DNA of 64,000 bases from Erythrobacter litoralis (lineage in GTDB: Bacteria > Pseudomonadota > Alphaproteobacteria > Sphingomonadales > Sphingomonadaceae), in NCBI RefSeq assembly GCF_029760855.1, contig NZ_SOSI01000008.1:1-64000 (forward strand). Reading direction: 5' to 3'. The number at the start of each line of letters is the position of its first letter. Position 1 is the stretch's first letter. Of the stretch, positions 16,633 through 26,880 are shown in pieces. The notes below the pieces were generated by a model. It was not told where the DNA came from, did not search any database, and worked only from the letters and a program-made list of their open reading frames with translations. The position numbers and the translations under genes are program-made.

Positions 16633-18800
16633 TCCGTCATGCCCATCTGCCACAGGATGAATGCGTATTCCTCCGCCACTTCGTACAGCGAGGCGAAGCG
16701 GCCGGATTTGCCGCCGTGACCGGCGCCCATATTCGTCTTCAGCAGGAGCGTGTTGTCGTCGGTCTTGTTTTCGCGCAGCTTGGCAACCCACTTGGCGGGC
16801 TCCCAGTACGTGACGCGCGGATCGTTCAGCCCGGCGGTGACCAGCATCGGCGGATAGTCCTGCGCCACCACTTGGTCGTAGGGCGAATAGCTCAGCATAT
16901 AGGCGAAGGCCTGCTTGCTCTCTATCGGATTGCCCCATTCGGGCCATTCGCCCGGCGTGAGCGGCAGGTCCTTGTCGAGCATGGTATTAAGCACATCGAC
17001 GAATGGCACATGCGCCACCACCGCGCCCCACAGATCGGGGTTGGTGTTGACGACAACACCCATCAGTTCGCCGCCTGCCGAACCGCCGCTCGCAGAAATT
17101 CGGCCTTTGGCGGTATAGCCCCGGTCGATCAGACCTTCGGCCACATCTACGAAATCGTTGAAGGTGTTGGTCCGCTCGTTGAGCTTGCCTTGGAGGTACC
17201 ATTTGCGGCCCAGATCGTCGCCGCCGCGGATATGCGCGATGGCGAAGGCGAAGCCGCGATCGACCAAGCTCAGGCGGCTGGTCGAAAAGCCCGGCGGCAC
17301 GGCATAGCCGTATGCGCCATAGGCATAGAGGTGGAGCGGACCGCCCATCGGTCGATCGGCGCGGCTCACCACGGAGACCGGCACCATTGTTCCATCGCGC
17401 GCGGCGATCTCGATCCGCTCGACCTTGTAGGCATTCGCATCGTAGCCGCTCGGGATTTCCTGCTGCTTGAGCTGCTCCAGCTCGCCGTTCGCGACATGGT
17501 AATCGAACACGGTATCGGGCGTGACCATGCTTTCATAGGACAGGCGCAGCGTGTCGACGTCGTATTCGGGATTGTTCGACAGGCCGGCGCTGAAGCTCGC
17601 CTCGGTAAAAGCGACCGGTTTTACCAGGTTGGGATCGGCATAACTGCGCAGTTGGATCTGGTCGAGACCGCGCAAGCGCCCCTCGGTCACGTAGAAGTCT
17701 TTGAAGAGCTCGAAGCCGTCGAGATAGAATTCGTCCGATCCCTCGATCAGCGTCGTCCATTCGCCCGGCGCATCGAGCGTGGCGGTGGCGAGGCGGAAAT
17801 TGACGTGGTCGTCGTTCGTGTGGACGTAGAGCGTGGCGTCGTCGCCCTCGGTGCGCACGTCGACGTCGTATTCCACGCCCTTGCGACGCGGTGCGACGAG
17901 GATCTGCTTGCCGGTCGGATCGTCGGCGCGCACGAGGCGGATTTCGCTCGTTTCGTTGTCGCCCGTGGCGATGATAAGCCAGTCTTCCTGCGCGGTAAGG
18001 CCGGTATCGACCCCGAAGCTCTCGTCGCCCTCACGGTAGATTTCGACGTCTTCAGACACCGGAGTGCCCATGCGGTGTACCTTGGCATTGAGGGTGCGCC
18101 ATTGTTCGGTCGATTCGCCGTAAACCACCGCGCTGTCGTCGGCGACCCAGGTCAGGCTGGTGCGGATGCCGGGAATTTCGTCGGGCAGCAGTTCGCCAGT
18201 CTGCAGATCCTTGAAGCGAGCGACATAGCGCTCCGAACCGTTGGTGTCGGTCGAATAAGCGAGATAGCGGCCGTTTTTCGAAACGGAGAAAGCGCCCAGC
18301 CGAAAATAGTCGTGCCCATCGGCCAGCGTGTTCTGATCGAGGATCAGTTCCGCCTCGCCGCCCGCCACCGGTTTGCGGTAATGCTTGCGGTACTCCTTGC
18401 CTTCTTCGAATTCGGACCAATAGAGCCAGTCACCATCCTTCTGGGGGACGGTGGATTCGTCCTCTTTGATGCGCGCTTTCATCTCTTCGTACAGCGTTTC
18501 GACGAGCGGCTGATGATCCGCCATCTGCGCCTCGAACCAGGCATTCTCCGCCTTCACGTAATCGAGCACATCCTCGTCGTTCACCTCGGGATAGCTCTCG
18601 TCCTTCAGCCAGTGATACGGATCGGCGATGGTGATGCCGTGGTGGCTGTAGGAATAGTCGCGCTTCTCGGCGACGGGCGGGGTGGTCGGTTGGTTCACGG
18701 ATGTCCCTTTTGCGGAATTCGGGCCGGTTTGCGCGGCGAGCGGCATCGCCGCGGCGAGCGAGACGGCAGATAGGCACGCGCCCAGTCGCATGAAACCCAT
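16629..18800 (-). CDS. S9 family peptidase, oligopeptidase B type, exported
   Basis: A serine oligopeptidase of the prolyl-oligopeptidase clan, 723 residues. It begins with a signal peptide (cleavage near PLAAQ), then a seven-bladed propeller (about residues 120-470), and ends in an alpha/beta-hydrolase domain. The nucleophile elbow is SASGGSAGGELMG, the aspartate lies in LNDPRVTYWEPAKW, and the histidine in NMGAGHGGKSGRF. The RGGDDLGRKWYLQGK segment is characteristic of oligopeptidase B, which cuts short peptides after basic residues. The signal peptide suggests periplasmic action. GGGAGG sits 7 bases before the ATG. It is divergent from the aminopeptidase P gene. Confidence 0.92.
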   Translation of the reverse strand: MGFMRLGACLSAVSLAAAMPLAAQTGPNSAKGTSVNQPTTPPVAEKRDYSYSHHGITIADPYHWLKDESYPEVNDEDVLDYVKAENAWFEAQMADHQPLVETLYEEMKARIKEDESTVPQKDGDWLYWSEFEEGKEYRKHYRKPVAGGEAELILDQNTLADGHDYFRLGAFSVSKNGRYLAYSTDTNGSERYVARFKDLQTGELLPDEIPGIRTSLTWVADDSAVVYGESTEQWRTLNAKVHRMGTPVSEDVEIYREGDESFGVDTGLTAQEDWLIIATGDNETSEIRLVRADDPTGKQILVAPRRKGVEYDVDVRTEGDDATLYVHTNDDHVNFRLATATLDAPGEWTTLIEGSDEFYLDGFELFKDFYVTEGRLRGLDQIQLRSYADPNLVKPVAFTEASFSAGLSNNPEYDVDTLRLSYESMVTPDTVFDYHVANGELEQLKQQEIPSGYDANAYKVERIEIAARDGTMVPVSVVSRADRPMGGPLHLYAYGAYGYAVPPGFSTSRLSLVDRGFAFAIAHIRGGDDLGRKWYLQGKLNERTNTFNDFVDVAEGLIDRGYTAKGRISASGGSAGGELMGVVVNTNPDLWGAVVAHVPFVDVLNTMLDKDLPLTPGEWPEWGNPIESKQAFAYMLSYSPYDQVVAQDYPPMLVTAGLNDPRVTYWEPAKWVAKLRENKTDDNTLLLKTNMGAGHGGKSGRFASLYEVAEEYAFILWQMGMTE

Positions 18801-18930
18801 GATCGGTCCTCCCTTGCGGGCACGGGTGGTGGAAAGGCGCGCCGCGATGGTCTAAGTGGGATGGGTGATTACGCGGGCGCCACGTGCGCCGCAAGCGCCG
18901 CCGCAAAGGCGGGACGAAAGGATTTTGACC

Positions 18931-20736
18931 ATGCTCATGCAAACCCACGAAGCGCGCCTCTCGGCCCTTCGCACCGAACTCGAAAAGCGCGACCTGGACG
19001 GCTTCGTCGTGCCGATATCCGACGAGCATATGAGCGAGTATGTCGGCAGCTATGCCCAGCGCCTCCACTGGCTGACCGGCTTCGGGGGCAGCGCGGGCAG
19101 CGCGGTCGTCCTGAAGGACAAGGCGGCGATGTTCACCGACGGACGCTATACGGTGCAGGTGCGCGAGCAGGTGGACGGCAAGCTCTTCGATTACGAGGAC
19201 GTGCCTAAGACCTCGCCCGCCAAATGGATCGCCGGCAATGCGGCCAAGGGTGCACGGATCGGGTACGATGCGTGGTTGCACGGCGTCGAATGGGCGGAAG
19301 AGGCGGAGAAGCTGTTCGCCAAGAGAGGTATCGAACTGGTCGCGGTCGACGGCAATCCGATCGACGCCGTCTGGGCCGACCGCCCCGAACCCAGCAGCGC
19401 CGCCGCCGTGCCGCACGAAGATCGCTTCGCCGGTCGCTCCAGCGCCGACAAGCGCGCCGCCATCGCCGATTGGCTGAAGGAGGAGGGTTACGATGCGACC
19501 GTCATCACTGCGCTCGATTCCGTCGCCTGGGTGCTGAACATGCGTGGGGCTGATATCGCCAACACGCCTGTCGCCTTGTCCTATGTGGTCGCCCATGCGG
19601 ACGGCACCGCAGAGCTGTTCATCGCGGGCGAGAAGGTAACGCCGGAACTCGTCCAGCATTTCGGCAACGCCGTGACCGTACGCGAGCGCAGCGATTTCGA
19701 ACCGGCGCTGCAAGGCCTGAAGGGCAAGACCGTGGCGGTCGATCCCAAGCATGCGGTGGCGGGCATTTTCCGCGCGTTGGAGCAGGGCGGGGCAAAGGTG
19801 GTGCGCGATGCCGATCCCGCTGTGCTGCCCAAGGCGATCAAAACGCCTGAGGAACAGCAGGGCCATCGCGATGCGCAGGCGCGCGATGGGGCGGCGGTTG
19901 CGAAATACCTTCGCTGGATCGAGGAGAATGCCCCCTCCGGCGAGATCGACGAACTGACCGCCGCCGCCAAGCTGCGCGAATTCCGTGGCCTCAGCGCAGA
20001 CCTCAAGGACACAAGCTTCGACACGATCAGCGCGGCGGCCGGCCATGCCGCCTTGCCACATTACAAGGTGGACGAGGACAGCAACATCCCGATCCCGCCT
20101 TCCAGCATCTATCTGTGCGATTCGGGCGGCCAGTATCTCGACGGCACGACCGACATCACCCGCACCGTATGGGTCGGACCGGGCGAGCCGACGGCGGAAA
20201 TGATCGACCGCAACACGCGCGTGCTCAAAGGCCATATCGAATTGGCGCTCGCGACTTTCCCCGACGAGACGACCGGGGGCGCGCTCGATGTATTGGCGCG
20301 CATGCATCTGTGGCAGGCGGGCATGGATTACGGCCACGGTACGGGTCACGGCGTCGGCAGCTACCTGTCCGTACATGAAGGGCCCCAGCGCATCTCCAAG
20401 CCCGGTGGCGCCTTCCCCGGCACCGAGACGCCGCTGCGCGAAGGCATGATCCTTTCGAACGAGCCTGGCTATTACAAGGCGGGCGAATACGGCATCCGGA
20501 TCGAGAACCTCGTCCTATGCGTCGATGCGGGGATCGAAGGCGCGGAAGGCAAGTTTCTGGGTTTCGAAACGCTGACGCTGGTGCCGCTCGACCGCCGGAT
20601 GGTCGACAAAGCCATGCTGACCGACCGCGAGATTGCTTGGTGGAACGATTATCACGCGCAGGTCCGCGAGGTTCTCGCGCCGCAGCTCGATGGCGCCGAT
20701 CTCGAATGGCTTGAACGCGAGTGCCGCTCGCTGTGA
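18931..20736 (+). CDS. Aminopeptidase P family Xaa-Pro peptidase (M24B)
   Basis: A 601-residue cytosolic metallopeptidase that releases N-terminal residues before proline. It has the two creatinase-like N-terminal domains and the pita-bread catalytic domain. The dinuclear metal ligands lie in DSGGQYLDGTTDITRTVW (two Asp), GHGTGHGVGSYLSVHEGP (His), and LSNEPGYYKAGEYGIRIENL (two Glu). The length (about 600) matches the long eukaryote-like three-domain form rather than the 440-residue E. coli PepP. Start is the ATG at 18931 after GAAAGGA; a second ATG lies two codons on. Its end overlaps the following cupin gene. Confidence 0.93.
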   Translation: MLMQTHEARLSALRTELEKRDLDGFVVPISDEHMSEYVGSYAQRLHWLTGFGGSAGSAVVLKDKAAMFTDGRYTVQVREQVDGKLFDYEDVPKTSPAKWIAGNAAKGARIGYDAWLHGVEWAEEAEKLFAKRGIELVAVDGNPIDAVWADRPEPSSAAAVPHEDRFAGRSSADKRAAIADWLKEEGYDATVITALDSVAWVLNMRGADIANTPVALSYVVAHADGTAELFIAGEKVTPELVQHFGNAVTVRERSDFEPALQGLKGKTVAVDPKHAVAGIFRALEQGGAKVVRDADPAVLPKAIKTPEEQQGHRDAQARDGAAVAKYLRWIEENAPSGEIDELTAAAKLREFRGLSADLKDTSFDTISAAAGHAALPHYKVDEDSNIPIPPSSIYLCDSGGQYLDGTTDITRTVWVGPGEPTAEMIDRNTRVLKGHIELALATFPDETTGGALDVLARMHLWQAGMDYGHGTGHGVGSYLSVHEGPQRISKPGGAFPGTETPLREGMILSNEPGYYKAGEYGIRIENLVLCVDAGIEGAEGKFLGFETLTLVPLDRRMVDKAMLTDREIAWWNDYHAQVREVLAPQLDGADLEWLERECRSL

Positions 20737-21137
20737 CGGGATCGCAGTTGTCTCTCGCTGTGCGGCCTCTCCATCTCGGCCTAGGCGCACGAGCGGTGCC
20801 GCAGCCTGAATTCGGCGGGGGGATGGAATGGTACGGCGCCTACGAGGCGCGCAACGCGGTCGACGGGGCAGAGGGGCGGTTGGTCAGCCAACATCACTTC
20901 ACCGCCGATTGGGACATGTGGGAAATGCATCCACAAGGCGACGAGGTGGTGATCTGCATCGCCGGGCAGATGGTCCTGCATCAGGAGCGGGCGGGCGGCG
21001 GGGTTGACACCTTCACGCTCGAGCCAGGGGACTATGCAATCAATAGCCCGAGCGTGTGGCATACGGCCGATATTGCGAGCGAGGCGACAGCGATCTTCAT
21101 CACCGCCGGCAAGGGCACGCAGCACCGGCCGCGCTAG
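20733..21137 (+). CDS. Small cupin-domain protein
   Basis: A single-domain cupin of about 134 residues. The metal-binding pattern is partly visible as MHPQGDEVVICIAGQMVLHQE followed by LEPGDYAINSPSVWHTAD. Function is not predictable from the fold alone. The GTG at 20733 overlaps the aminopeptidase stop (GTGA) and is my preferred start; a GTG at 20721 is also in frame. The gene converges on the HerA-like gene, leaving one base between the stops. Confidence 0.75.
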   Translation: MTGSQLSLAVRPLHLGLGARAVPQPEFGGGMEWYGAYEARNAVDGAEGRLVSQHHFTADWDMWEMHPQGDEVVICIAGQMVLHQERAGGGVDTFTLEPGDYAINSPSVWHTADIASEATAIFITAGKGTQHRPR

Positions 21138-21138
21138 A

Positions 21139-22665
21139 TCACCGCATCAAGCCGCCGATGATGTTGCGCACGAAGGCGGTCGCGCCGGTGTGTAGCGGGT
21201 TTGCGCGCGATTTTTTGCCGAGCACGGCGGCCACGGCTATCGAAGTCAGCGAGCCTGCTGCCGCCTTGGTCGCGGCCTTCCCGGCTTTGCCCCATAGCGA
21301 GGGGGACTTGCGCGGTTCCTTAGCCACCTCGCGGCGCCCTTTTGCCTCGACCTCCTCGGCCACGGAGGCGGCATCGGCGGCTTTTGCTGCCAGCACTTCC
21401 GCTGCGCTTTCGCGATCGACCGCCTCATCGTACTTGCCGTCGAGGTCGCTAACGGAATTTACGATTTTTCGCTCCTTCTCGGTCACCGGGCCGAGGCGGG
21501 ATTGCGGCGGCTTGATGAGCGTGCGCTGCACCACCGTTGGCGCGCCGTCTCCATCCAGCGTCGAAACCAGCGCTTCGCCCACCTTCAGTTCGGTGATCGC
21601 GCGCTCGACATCGAGATCCGGGTTGATCCGGAAGGTCTCCGCGGCCGCCTTGATCGCCCGCTTGTCGCGCGGGGTGAAGGCGCGCAGGGCATGCTGCACC
21701 CGATTGCCGAGCTGGCCGGCAATTTTTTCGGGAATGTCGATCGGGTTCTGCGTCACGAAATAGACGCCGACGCCTTTCGAGCGGATCAGGCGCACGACCT
21801 GCTCCACCTTGTCTTCCAACGCATCGGGCGCATCGTCGAAGAGCAAATGTGCCTCGTCGAAGAAGAAGACGAGCTTCGGTTTTTCCGGATCGCCCACTTC
21901 AGGGAGAGTCTCGAACATTTCAGCCAGCAACCAGAGCAGGAAGGTCGCATAAAGCTTCGGGCTGCGCATCAGCTTGTCGGCGGCGAGGATATTGATGACC
22001 CCGCGCCCCTGTTCGTCGGTCTTGAGAAAATCATCGATCTCGAGCGCCGGCTCACCGAAGAACAGGCCTGCGCCCTGGCTTTCGAGCATCAGCAATTGCC
22101 GCTGGATCGCGCCGACGCTGGCCTTCGAGACATTGCCGTAGGCTCCGGAAAGTTCGCTGGTATTTTCGTAGGCATAGGCCAGCATCGCCTGCAGATCGCC
22201 GAGGTCGAGCAGCAGCAGGCCATTGTCGTCGGCATAACGGAAAACGATGTTGAGCACGCCTTCCTGCGTCTCGTTCAGATCGAGCAAGCGGGCGAGCAGC
22301 AACGGCCCCATCTCGCTGATCGTCGTGCGAATGGGGAACCCTTTTTCGCCGTACAGGTCCCAGAACACCGCAGCATTGTCGGCATAGGCGTAGTCGGTCA
22401 TGCCCAATTCTGCGGCGCGGCTTTCCAGTTTGTCGGCATGCTTGAACTGCGCGCTGCCGGCCATCGCGATGCCCGACAAATCGCCCTTCACATCGGCAAG
22501 AAAGACAGGAACGCCATTGGCGGAGAAGCTTTCGGCAAGGCCTTGCAAGGTGACCGTCTTCCCGGTCCCGGTTGCGCCCGCGATCAGCCCGTGGCGGTTC
22601 GCCTGGCCGAGCAGGAGGTCCTGCCGCTCGCCGTTCCCGCCCAGTCCAAGAAAGATCGATCCCAT
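21139..22665 (-). CDS. HerA-like/DUF853 NTPase (YjgR type)
   Basis: A 508-residue P-loop NTPase of the HerA/FtsK superfamily, close to E. coli YjgR, whose physiological role is not settled. It has Walker [13 protein letters not shown] near residue 32, [16 protein letters not shown], a DExx-type Walker [18 protein letters not shown], and the sensor [20 protein letters not shown]. The last about 100 residues are a low-complexity, alanine-, lysine- and arginine-rich tail ending in a short hydrophobic stretch with glycine. Start is the ATG at 22665, because the open frame above it runs into the pabB promoter region. It is divergent from pabBC. Confidence 0.85.
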   Translation of the reverse strand: MGSIFLGLGGNGERQDLLLGQANRHGLIAGATGTGKTVTLQGLAESFSANGVPVFLADVKGDLSGIAMAGSAQFKHADKLESRAAELGMTDYAYADNAAVFWDLYGEKGFPIRTTISEMGPLLLARLLDLNETQEGVLNIVFRYADDNGLLLLDLGDLQAMLAYAYENTSELSGAYGNVSKASVGAIQRQLLMLESQGAGLFFGEPALEIDDFLKTDEQGRGVINILAADKLMRSPKLYATFLLWLLAEMFETLPEVGDPEKPKLVFFFDEAHLLFDDAPDALEDKVEQVVRLIRSKGVGVYFVTQNPIDIPEKIAGQLGNRVQHALRAFTPRDKRAIKAAAETFRINPDLDVERAITELKVGEALVSTLDGDGAPTVVQRTLIKPPQSRLGPVTEKERKIVNSVSDLDGKYDEAVDRESAAEVLAAKAADAASVAEEVEAKGRREVAKEPRKSPSLWGKAGKAATKAAAGSLTSIAVAAVLGKKSRANPLHTGATAFVRNIIGGLMR

Positions 22666-22761
22666 CCGTCTGCTCCCGCCGTTCGTCCTGCATTGGCGCA
22701 GAGGCGCGGGCACGGTCAAGCAGTCCTCGACTTGGCGCGGCGAGGCGTTAAAGGCAGCGGC

Positions 22762-24570
22762 ATGGGGAAACGGCAGCCATTCGTCCTGCTCGACGATGCC
22801 CGCGAAAGCGGCGCGGCCGATGCCATGCTGTTCGAGAACCCCCACGAACTCTTCGTCGCGCGCCGCCCGGCGGATGTCGCCGCTGTGCTGGACGCGGCCG
22901 CTGCTGCGCAGGTCGGCGGCGGCACGCTGGCAGGCTACATCGCATACGAAGCCGGGCTGGCGCTTGAGCCCAAGCTCGCGCCGCTGGCCGAAGCACACAG
23001 CTGCGGGGCGGGACCGCTGGTATGGCTCGGCCTGTTTGGCGAGGGGCGGCGCATCCCGGCGGCAGACGTAGGCGAATGGCTGGCGGCGGAAGCGCAGGGG
23101 CCGGGCAGCCTCGGGCCGCTCGAACCGCAACTGTCGCCGGGCGGCTATGCCGAGGCTTTCGCAGCTTTGCAGGAGGCGATCCGCGCGGGCGATATCTACC
23201 AGGCCAACTTGACCTTTCCGCTTGCCGGCGGTTTCGCGGGCGATCCGCTCGGACTCTATGCCGCGCTGCGTCCGGCGGCGCGGGCGGGCTATGGCGGCGT
23301 GCTGTTCGACGGGTCGCACTGGCTGCTGAGCCTGTCGCCCGAACTGTTCGTATCGTTGAAGGACGGTGAGGCGAAAGCCAAGCCGATGAAGGGCACCCGC
23401 CCGCGCAGCAGCGATCCGGCGGAGGACGCCGCGCTGGCGCAGGAGCTCGGCGCTTCGGAGAAGGACCGGGCCGAAAACCTGATGATCGTCGACCTCCTGC
23501 GTAACGATCTGTCCCGCGTGGCGGAGGCGGGCAGTGTGCAGGTGGACAAGCCCTTTGCCGTCGAAAGCTATCCCACCGTCCATCAGATGACGAGCGTGGT
23601 GCGCGCCCGACTGCGCGCGGGGCAGGGGCCGATGGATCTGGTCCGCGCACTGTTCCCCTGCGGTTCGATCACCGGCGCGCCGAAAATACGTGCGATGGAA
23701 TTGCTGGGCGGTGTCGAGCGCGAGCCGCGCGGTCCGTATTGCGGCGCGATCGGGCGGATCGGGCCGGATGGCGATGCCGCCTTCAATGTCGCAATCCGCA
23801 CCCTGCGCCTGACCGAGATCGAGAACGGGCGCGGCAAGGCCGTGCTCGGCGTCGGGGGCGCGATCGTGGCCGATAGCGAAGCGCGCGGCGAATACCGCGA
23901 AGCCTTGCTCAAGGGTGCGTTCGCGAAAGCCTCGTCGCCAGATCTGGCCGCCGCGCAATTCGACTTGATCGAGACGATGCGGTTTTCGCCCGAAGAGGGC
24001 CTGCCGCATCTTGAACGGCACCTCGCCCGCATGAAGAGCAGCGCACAGGAACTGGGCTTCCTGTTCGACCGGCATCAGGCCCGAAACCAGCTTCATGCAT
24101 TATGCTTTACGGTCGAGAAGCCGAGCCGGGTGCGCCTGCTCGCCGCGCGGTCGGGCGCCATCGCAGTCGATGTGCAGGATATCGAGGAAGCATGGCCGGA
24201 ACCGGCGCGCTGTGTCGTTCTGCCCCTGCCGGTCGATCCCGGCGACTGGCGGCTGCGCCACAAGACCAGCGATCGCGGCTTTTACGAAGCTGGTCGACAC
24301 ATTGCGGCGGAACGTGGCGTGGAAGAAGCGCTGTTCGTGCGCGAGGACGGCTTGTTGACCGAAGGCTGCATCACCACTCTCTTCGTCGAGCGGGACGGCA
24401 TGTTGCTAACCCCGCCCACATCGCTCGGTCTGCTCCCCGGCGTCCTGCGGGAAGCGCTGATCGAATCGGGCCAAGCGCGCGAGGCGGAACTTCGCATCGA
24501 GGACCTGGAAAACGGCTTCCTGATCGGCAACGCCGTGCGGGGTTTGATGAAGGCAGAGCTCGCCAGCTAA
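22762..24570 (+). CDS. pabBC: Fused aminodeoxychorismate synthase component I / aminodeoxychorismate lyase
   Basis: This 602-residue fusion makes 4-aminobenzoate for folate in two steps. Residues 1 to about 345 are PabB (amination of chorismate using ammonia from a separate PabA), with [49 protein letters not shown] and [15 protein letters not shown]. Residues about 355-602 are a PLP-dependent PabC lyase (fold type IV) with [32 protein letters not shown] and LLPGVLRE. Such fusions are common in alphaproteobacteria. The 7-base gap to the pseudouridine synthase gene and the absence of a terminator suggest an operon running to arfB. Confidence 0.93.
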   Translation: MGKRQPFVLLDDARESGAADAMLFENPHELFVARRPADVAAVLDAAAAAQVGGGTLAGYIAYEAGLALEPKLAPLAEAHSCGAGPLVWLGLFGEGRRIPAADVGEWLAAEAQGPGSLGPLEPQLSPGGYAEAFAALQEAIRAGDIYQANLTFPLAGGFAGDPLGLYAALRPAARAGYGGVLFDGSHWLLSLSPELFVSLKDGEAKAKPMKGTRPRSSDPAEDAALAQELGASEKDRAENLMIVDLLRNDLSRVAEAGSVQVDKPFAVESYPTVHQMTSVVRARLRAGQGPMDLVRALFPCGSITGAPKIRAMELLGGVEREPRGPYCGAIGRIGPDGDAAFNVAIRTLRLTEIENGRGKAVLGVGGAIVADSEARGEYREALLKGAFAKASSPDLAAAQFDLIETMRFSPEEGLPHLERHLARMKSSAQELGFLFDRHQARNQLHALCFTVEKPSRVRLLAARSGAIAVDVQDIEEAWPEPARCVVLPLPVDPGDWRLRHKTSDRGFYEAGRHIAAERGVEEALFVREDGLLTEGCITTLFVERDGMLLTPPTSLGLLPGVLREALIESGQAREAELRIEDLENGFLIGNAVRGLMKAELAS

Positions 24571-24577
24571 GGTATTT

Positions 24578-25234
24578 ATGCAAGATATTCCCATCGTTTA
24601 CGAAGATGCCGAAGCGCTGGTGATCGACAAGCCTGCGGGCCTGCCGGTGGACCGGCCGCGCAAGGGCGGGCCGTGTCTCGAGGATCATTTCGAACAACTG
24701 CGCCTCGGCTTCCAGCGCGATCCTGTGCCCGTCCATCGGCTCGATACCGATACCAGCGGCTGCCTGCTGCTGGCGCGCAATCCAAAGGCGTTGAAACGCT
24801 TCGGCCATGCGTTCGAGGAGCGGCGGGTCGGCAAGCGCTATCTCGGTATCCTCGCAGGCATTCCTGGCGAAGAGGAAGGCACGATCGATTTCGCCCTGTC
24901 CAAGATCAGCAGCGCGGAAAAAGGCTGGCGCATGATCGCAGCGAAGAAAGGAAAACCGTCGGTCACCCATTGGCGGGTCGTGGCGATGGCGGAGGGGCGC
25001 GCACTGGTCGAGTTCCGGCCTGAAACGGGCCGAACGCACCAGATCCGCATCCACGCGCTGTCCGGCCTCGGCATTCCGCTGCTGGGCGACCCGGTCTATG
25101 GTGATGGCAAGGGCGCGCCGCGCACAATGCTCCACGCCGCCGGGCTGACCATGCAGCGCGAAAAGAAGCCGGCCATCGAAGCCGTCGCCCCGCTGCCCGC
25201 CGATTTCGCCGCAGCCGGATTTCCCGAAGGATAG
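24578..25234 (+). CDS. RluA-family RNA pseudouridine synthase
   Basis: A 218-residue enzyme that isomerises uridine to pseudouridine in rRNA or tRNA. The catalytic aspartate lies in VHRLDTDTSGCLLLA near residue 54, followed by KRYLGILAG, ETGRTHQIRIHA and GDPVYGDGKGAPRTMLHA, all standard RluA motifs. It lacks an N-terminal S4 domain and is short, so it resembles RluA/TruC rather than RluC or RluD. The RNA target cannot be told from sequence. It sits between pabBC (7 bases) and arfB (5 bases). Confidence 0.92.
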   Translation: MQDIPIVYEDAEALVIDKPAGLPVDRPRKGGPCLEDHFEQLRLGFQRDPVPVHRLDTDTSGCLLLARNPKALKRFGHAFEERRVGKRYLGILAGIPGEEEGTIDFALSKISSAEKGWRMIAAKKGKPSVTHWRVVAMAEGRALVEFRPETGRTHQIRIHALSGLGIPLLGDPVYGDGKGAPRTMLHAAGLTMQREKKPAIEAVAPLPADFAAAGFPEG

Positions 25235-25239
25235 GCGCA

Positions 25240-25644
25240 ATGGGTAAAATCGCCGATCGGGCGCTGGAGATCGCGGAAGAGAAATTCATCGCTTCGTCCG
25301 GCCCTGGCGGCCAGAACGTCAACAAGGTGGCGAGCGCTGTGCAATTGCGTGTCGACGTTTTCCAGCTCGGCATGCCGCCCGATGCCTTCAACCGGTTGCA
25401 GGAGATCGCTGGAAGCAAACTCACCAAGAGCGGCGAAATTCTCATCGCGGCGAACGAGTACCGCACCCAGGAACAGAACCGAGAGGCCGCGCGCGAACGG
25501 CTCTTGGCTCTCCTCTCCGAGGCACTGACATCGCCGAAAAAGCGCAAGAAAAGCCGGGTGAACCGCGTCGGTAAGGTCAAGCGGTTGAAGGCGAAGAAGG
25601 CGCGCGGCGATGTGAAGTCCAAACGCGGTAAGGTCGAATGGTAG
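25240..25644 (+). CDS. arfB: Alternative ribosome-rescue factor ArfB (peptidyl-tRNA hydrolase, YaeJ type)
   Basis: ArfB hydrolyses peptidyl-tRNA on ribosomes stalled at the mRNA end. The 134-residue protein has the release-factor GGQ motif in SSGPGGQNVNKVASAVQLR (residues about 18-36) and a highly basic C-terminal tail of lysines and arginines from about residue 95, which enters the empty mRNA channel in known homologues. Both features separate it from RF1/RF2. It is the last gene of the pabBC-rluA-arfB run. Confidence 0.94.
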   Translation: MGKIADRALEIAEEKFIASSGPGGQNVNKVASAVQLRVDVFQLGMPPDAFNRLQEIAGSKLTKSGEILIAANEYRTQEQNREAARERLLALLSEALTSPKKRKKSRVNRVGKVKRLKAKKARGDVKSKRGKVEW

Positions 25645-25704
25645 GGTGTCGCTCGCCTCGCGCTTGACTTTCGCGTGTGAATCGCGCAGTGGCCGCGCCG
25701 GAAC

Positions 25705-25734
25705 GGCGGTGCTGCGCGCGCCGCCTTATTTTTT
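25705..25734 (+). terminator. Rho-independent terminator between arfB and rpmG
   Basis: An 8-bp stem (25705-25712 with 25718-25725, one G-T pair) with a 5-base loop is followed by TTATTTTTT. It separates the arfB transcript from rpmG, whose promoter would then lie in 25735-25789 (a TATAGT element is at 25748-25753). Confidence 0.82.
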
Positions 25735-25789
25735 CGGCATTGTCCCATATAGTTCGGGGCGGCCTACCAGAGATATTTAGGATTACGAC

Positions 25790-25957
25790 ATGGCGAAGCC
25801 CGCAACCGTCAAGATCAAGCTCGTCTCGACCGCCGATACGGGTTTCTTCTATGTCACGAAGAAGAACCCGCGCAACATCACGGAAAAGATGACCTTCAAG
25901 AAGTACGATCCGATCGCGCGTAAGCACGTCGAGTTCAAGGAAGCCAAAATCAAGTAA
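25790..25957 (+). CDS. rpmG: 50S ribosomal protein L33
   Basis: A 55-residue basic protein that matches the whole L33 pattern: [49 protein letters not shown] and the terminal EAKIK. It belongs to the zinc-free (C-minus) form, as no CxxC pairs are present. It is a structural component of the large subunit near the E site. It stands alone between terminators. Confidence 0.97.
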   Translation: MAKPATVKIKLVSTADTGFFYVTKKNPRNITEKMTFKKYDPIARKHVEFKEAKIK

Positions 25958-26019
25958 GTCCGCGCTTCGGCGCATGTCTTGCTGAACCGCGGGAACGTGC
26001 CGGGTTCACGGATGGTTCA

Positions 26020-26706
26020 ATGCTCCGATCTCAATACGGGAGCATGAGCACCTTGTCTTTTCTTACCAAGCGTTCCGCCACCGCTGCCGCCGCACTGGCG
26101 CTGGCGGTCGGCATACCCGCCACCTTCGCGATTGCGCCTGCCCCGGTCGAAGCCGCGGTGGGCGATCTCGACAAGGCGGTCGCCGCGCTGCGCGGCATCT
26201 CCACCATGAAGGCGGACTTCACGCAGACCGATCGCAACGGTCAGAGCGTGTCCGGCGTCATGACTTTGAAGCGCCCCGGCAAGATCCGTTTCCAATACGA
26301 GAAGAGCGTTCCGATGCTCGTCGTCTCGAACGGCAAGTCGATGTATCTCATCGATTACGAAGTGAACCAGGTCCAGCGCTGGCCGATCAAGAACTCGCCC
26401 TTGGGCGCGCTGCTCGATCCCAGCCGCGACGTAAAGAAATACGGCAAGCTGATGCCGACCGAGCACCCTGACGTCGTCAGCATCCAGGTGCGCGATACGA
26501 GCCATCCCGAGTACGGTGTGATCACCCTGATCTTTCAGCGCGATGCTTCGGCCCCCGGCGGCCTGCAATTGACGCATTGGGTCGCGCTCGATTCGCAGAA
26601 TCACCGCACCACCGTGCGTTTGCGCAACCAGCGCTACGGCGTGTCGGTTGCGGATAGCGCATTTACCTTCCGCGACCCGCGTCGTTCGTCCCGTCGCCCC
26701 GGATAA
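26020..26706 (+). CDS. lolA: Outer-membrane lipoprotein carrier protein LolA
   Basis: LolA is the periplasmic shuttle that carries lipoproteins from the LolCDE complex to the outer membrane. The protein (228 residues from ATG 26020, 220 from ATG 26044) has a signal peptide (hydrophobic AAAALALAVGIPATFAI, cleavage near VEAA). The LolA fold follows, with MKADFTQTDRNGQSVSGVMT, RPGKIRFQYEKSVPMLVVSNGKSMYLIDYE and the concave-surface strands after it. The start is uncertain: the GGGAG before ATG 26044 is too close to it, and the site before 26020 is weak. Confidence 0.88.
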   Translation: MLRSQYGSMSTLSFLTKRSATAAAALALAVGIPATFAIAPAPVEAAVGDLDKAVAALRGISTMKADFTQTDRNGQSVSGVMTLKRPGKIRFQYEKSVPMLVVSNGKSMYLIDYEVNQVQRWPIKNSPLGALLDPSRDVKKYGKLMPTEHPDVVSIQVRDTSHPEYGVITLIFQRDASAPGGLQLTHWVALDSQNHRTTVRLRNQRYGVSVADSAFTFRDPRRSSRRPG

Positions 26707-26880
26707 ACCGATTGGCGGCGAACCGTTCGCTTTTAACGCCATACGCCGCGCGACATTCATTCAGTAGCAAGCCGCTAAGGCCTATTCCTAATCGGACGAA
26801 GTGACGGGAGGCGGGTTTCCCCCCTGTTGACCCCCGACCACAAGGTCACCTCGTTACAAGCGTGACGAACGCTCAAAGGA

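Noticed and set aside
16716-18773. A 685-codon open frame on the plus strand opposite oligopeptidase B
   Set aside because: It is the mirror of the peptidase gene, with no motif, signal peptide or ribosome binding site of its own.
18430-20376. A 648-codon open frame on the minus strand opposite aminopeptidase P
   Set aside because: It shadows a gene with intact metal-binding motifs; the translation is arginine/histidine-rich noise.
21502-22761. Upstream extension of the pabBC frame by 420 codons
   Set aside because: It is antisense to the HerA-like gene. The PabB family begins at ATG 22762.
22666-24096. Upstream extension of the HerA-like frame by 477 codons
   Set aside because: It is antisense to pabBC and shows no conserved sequence; the family start is ATG 22665.
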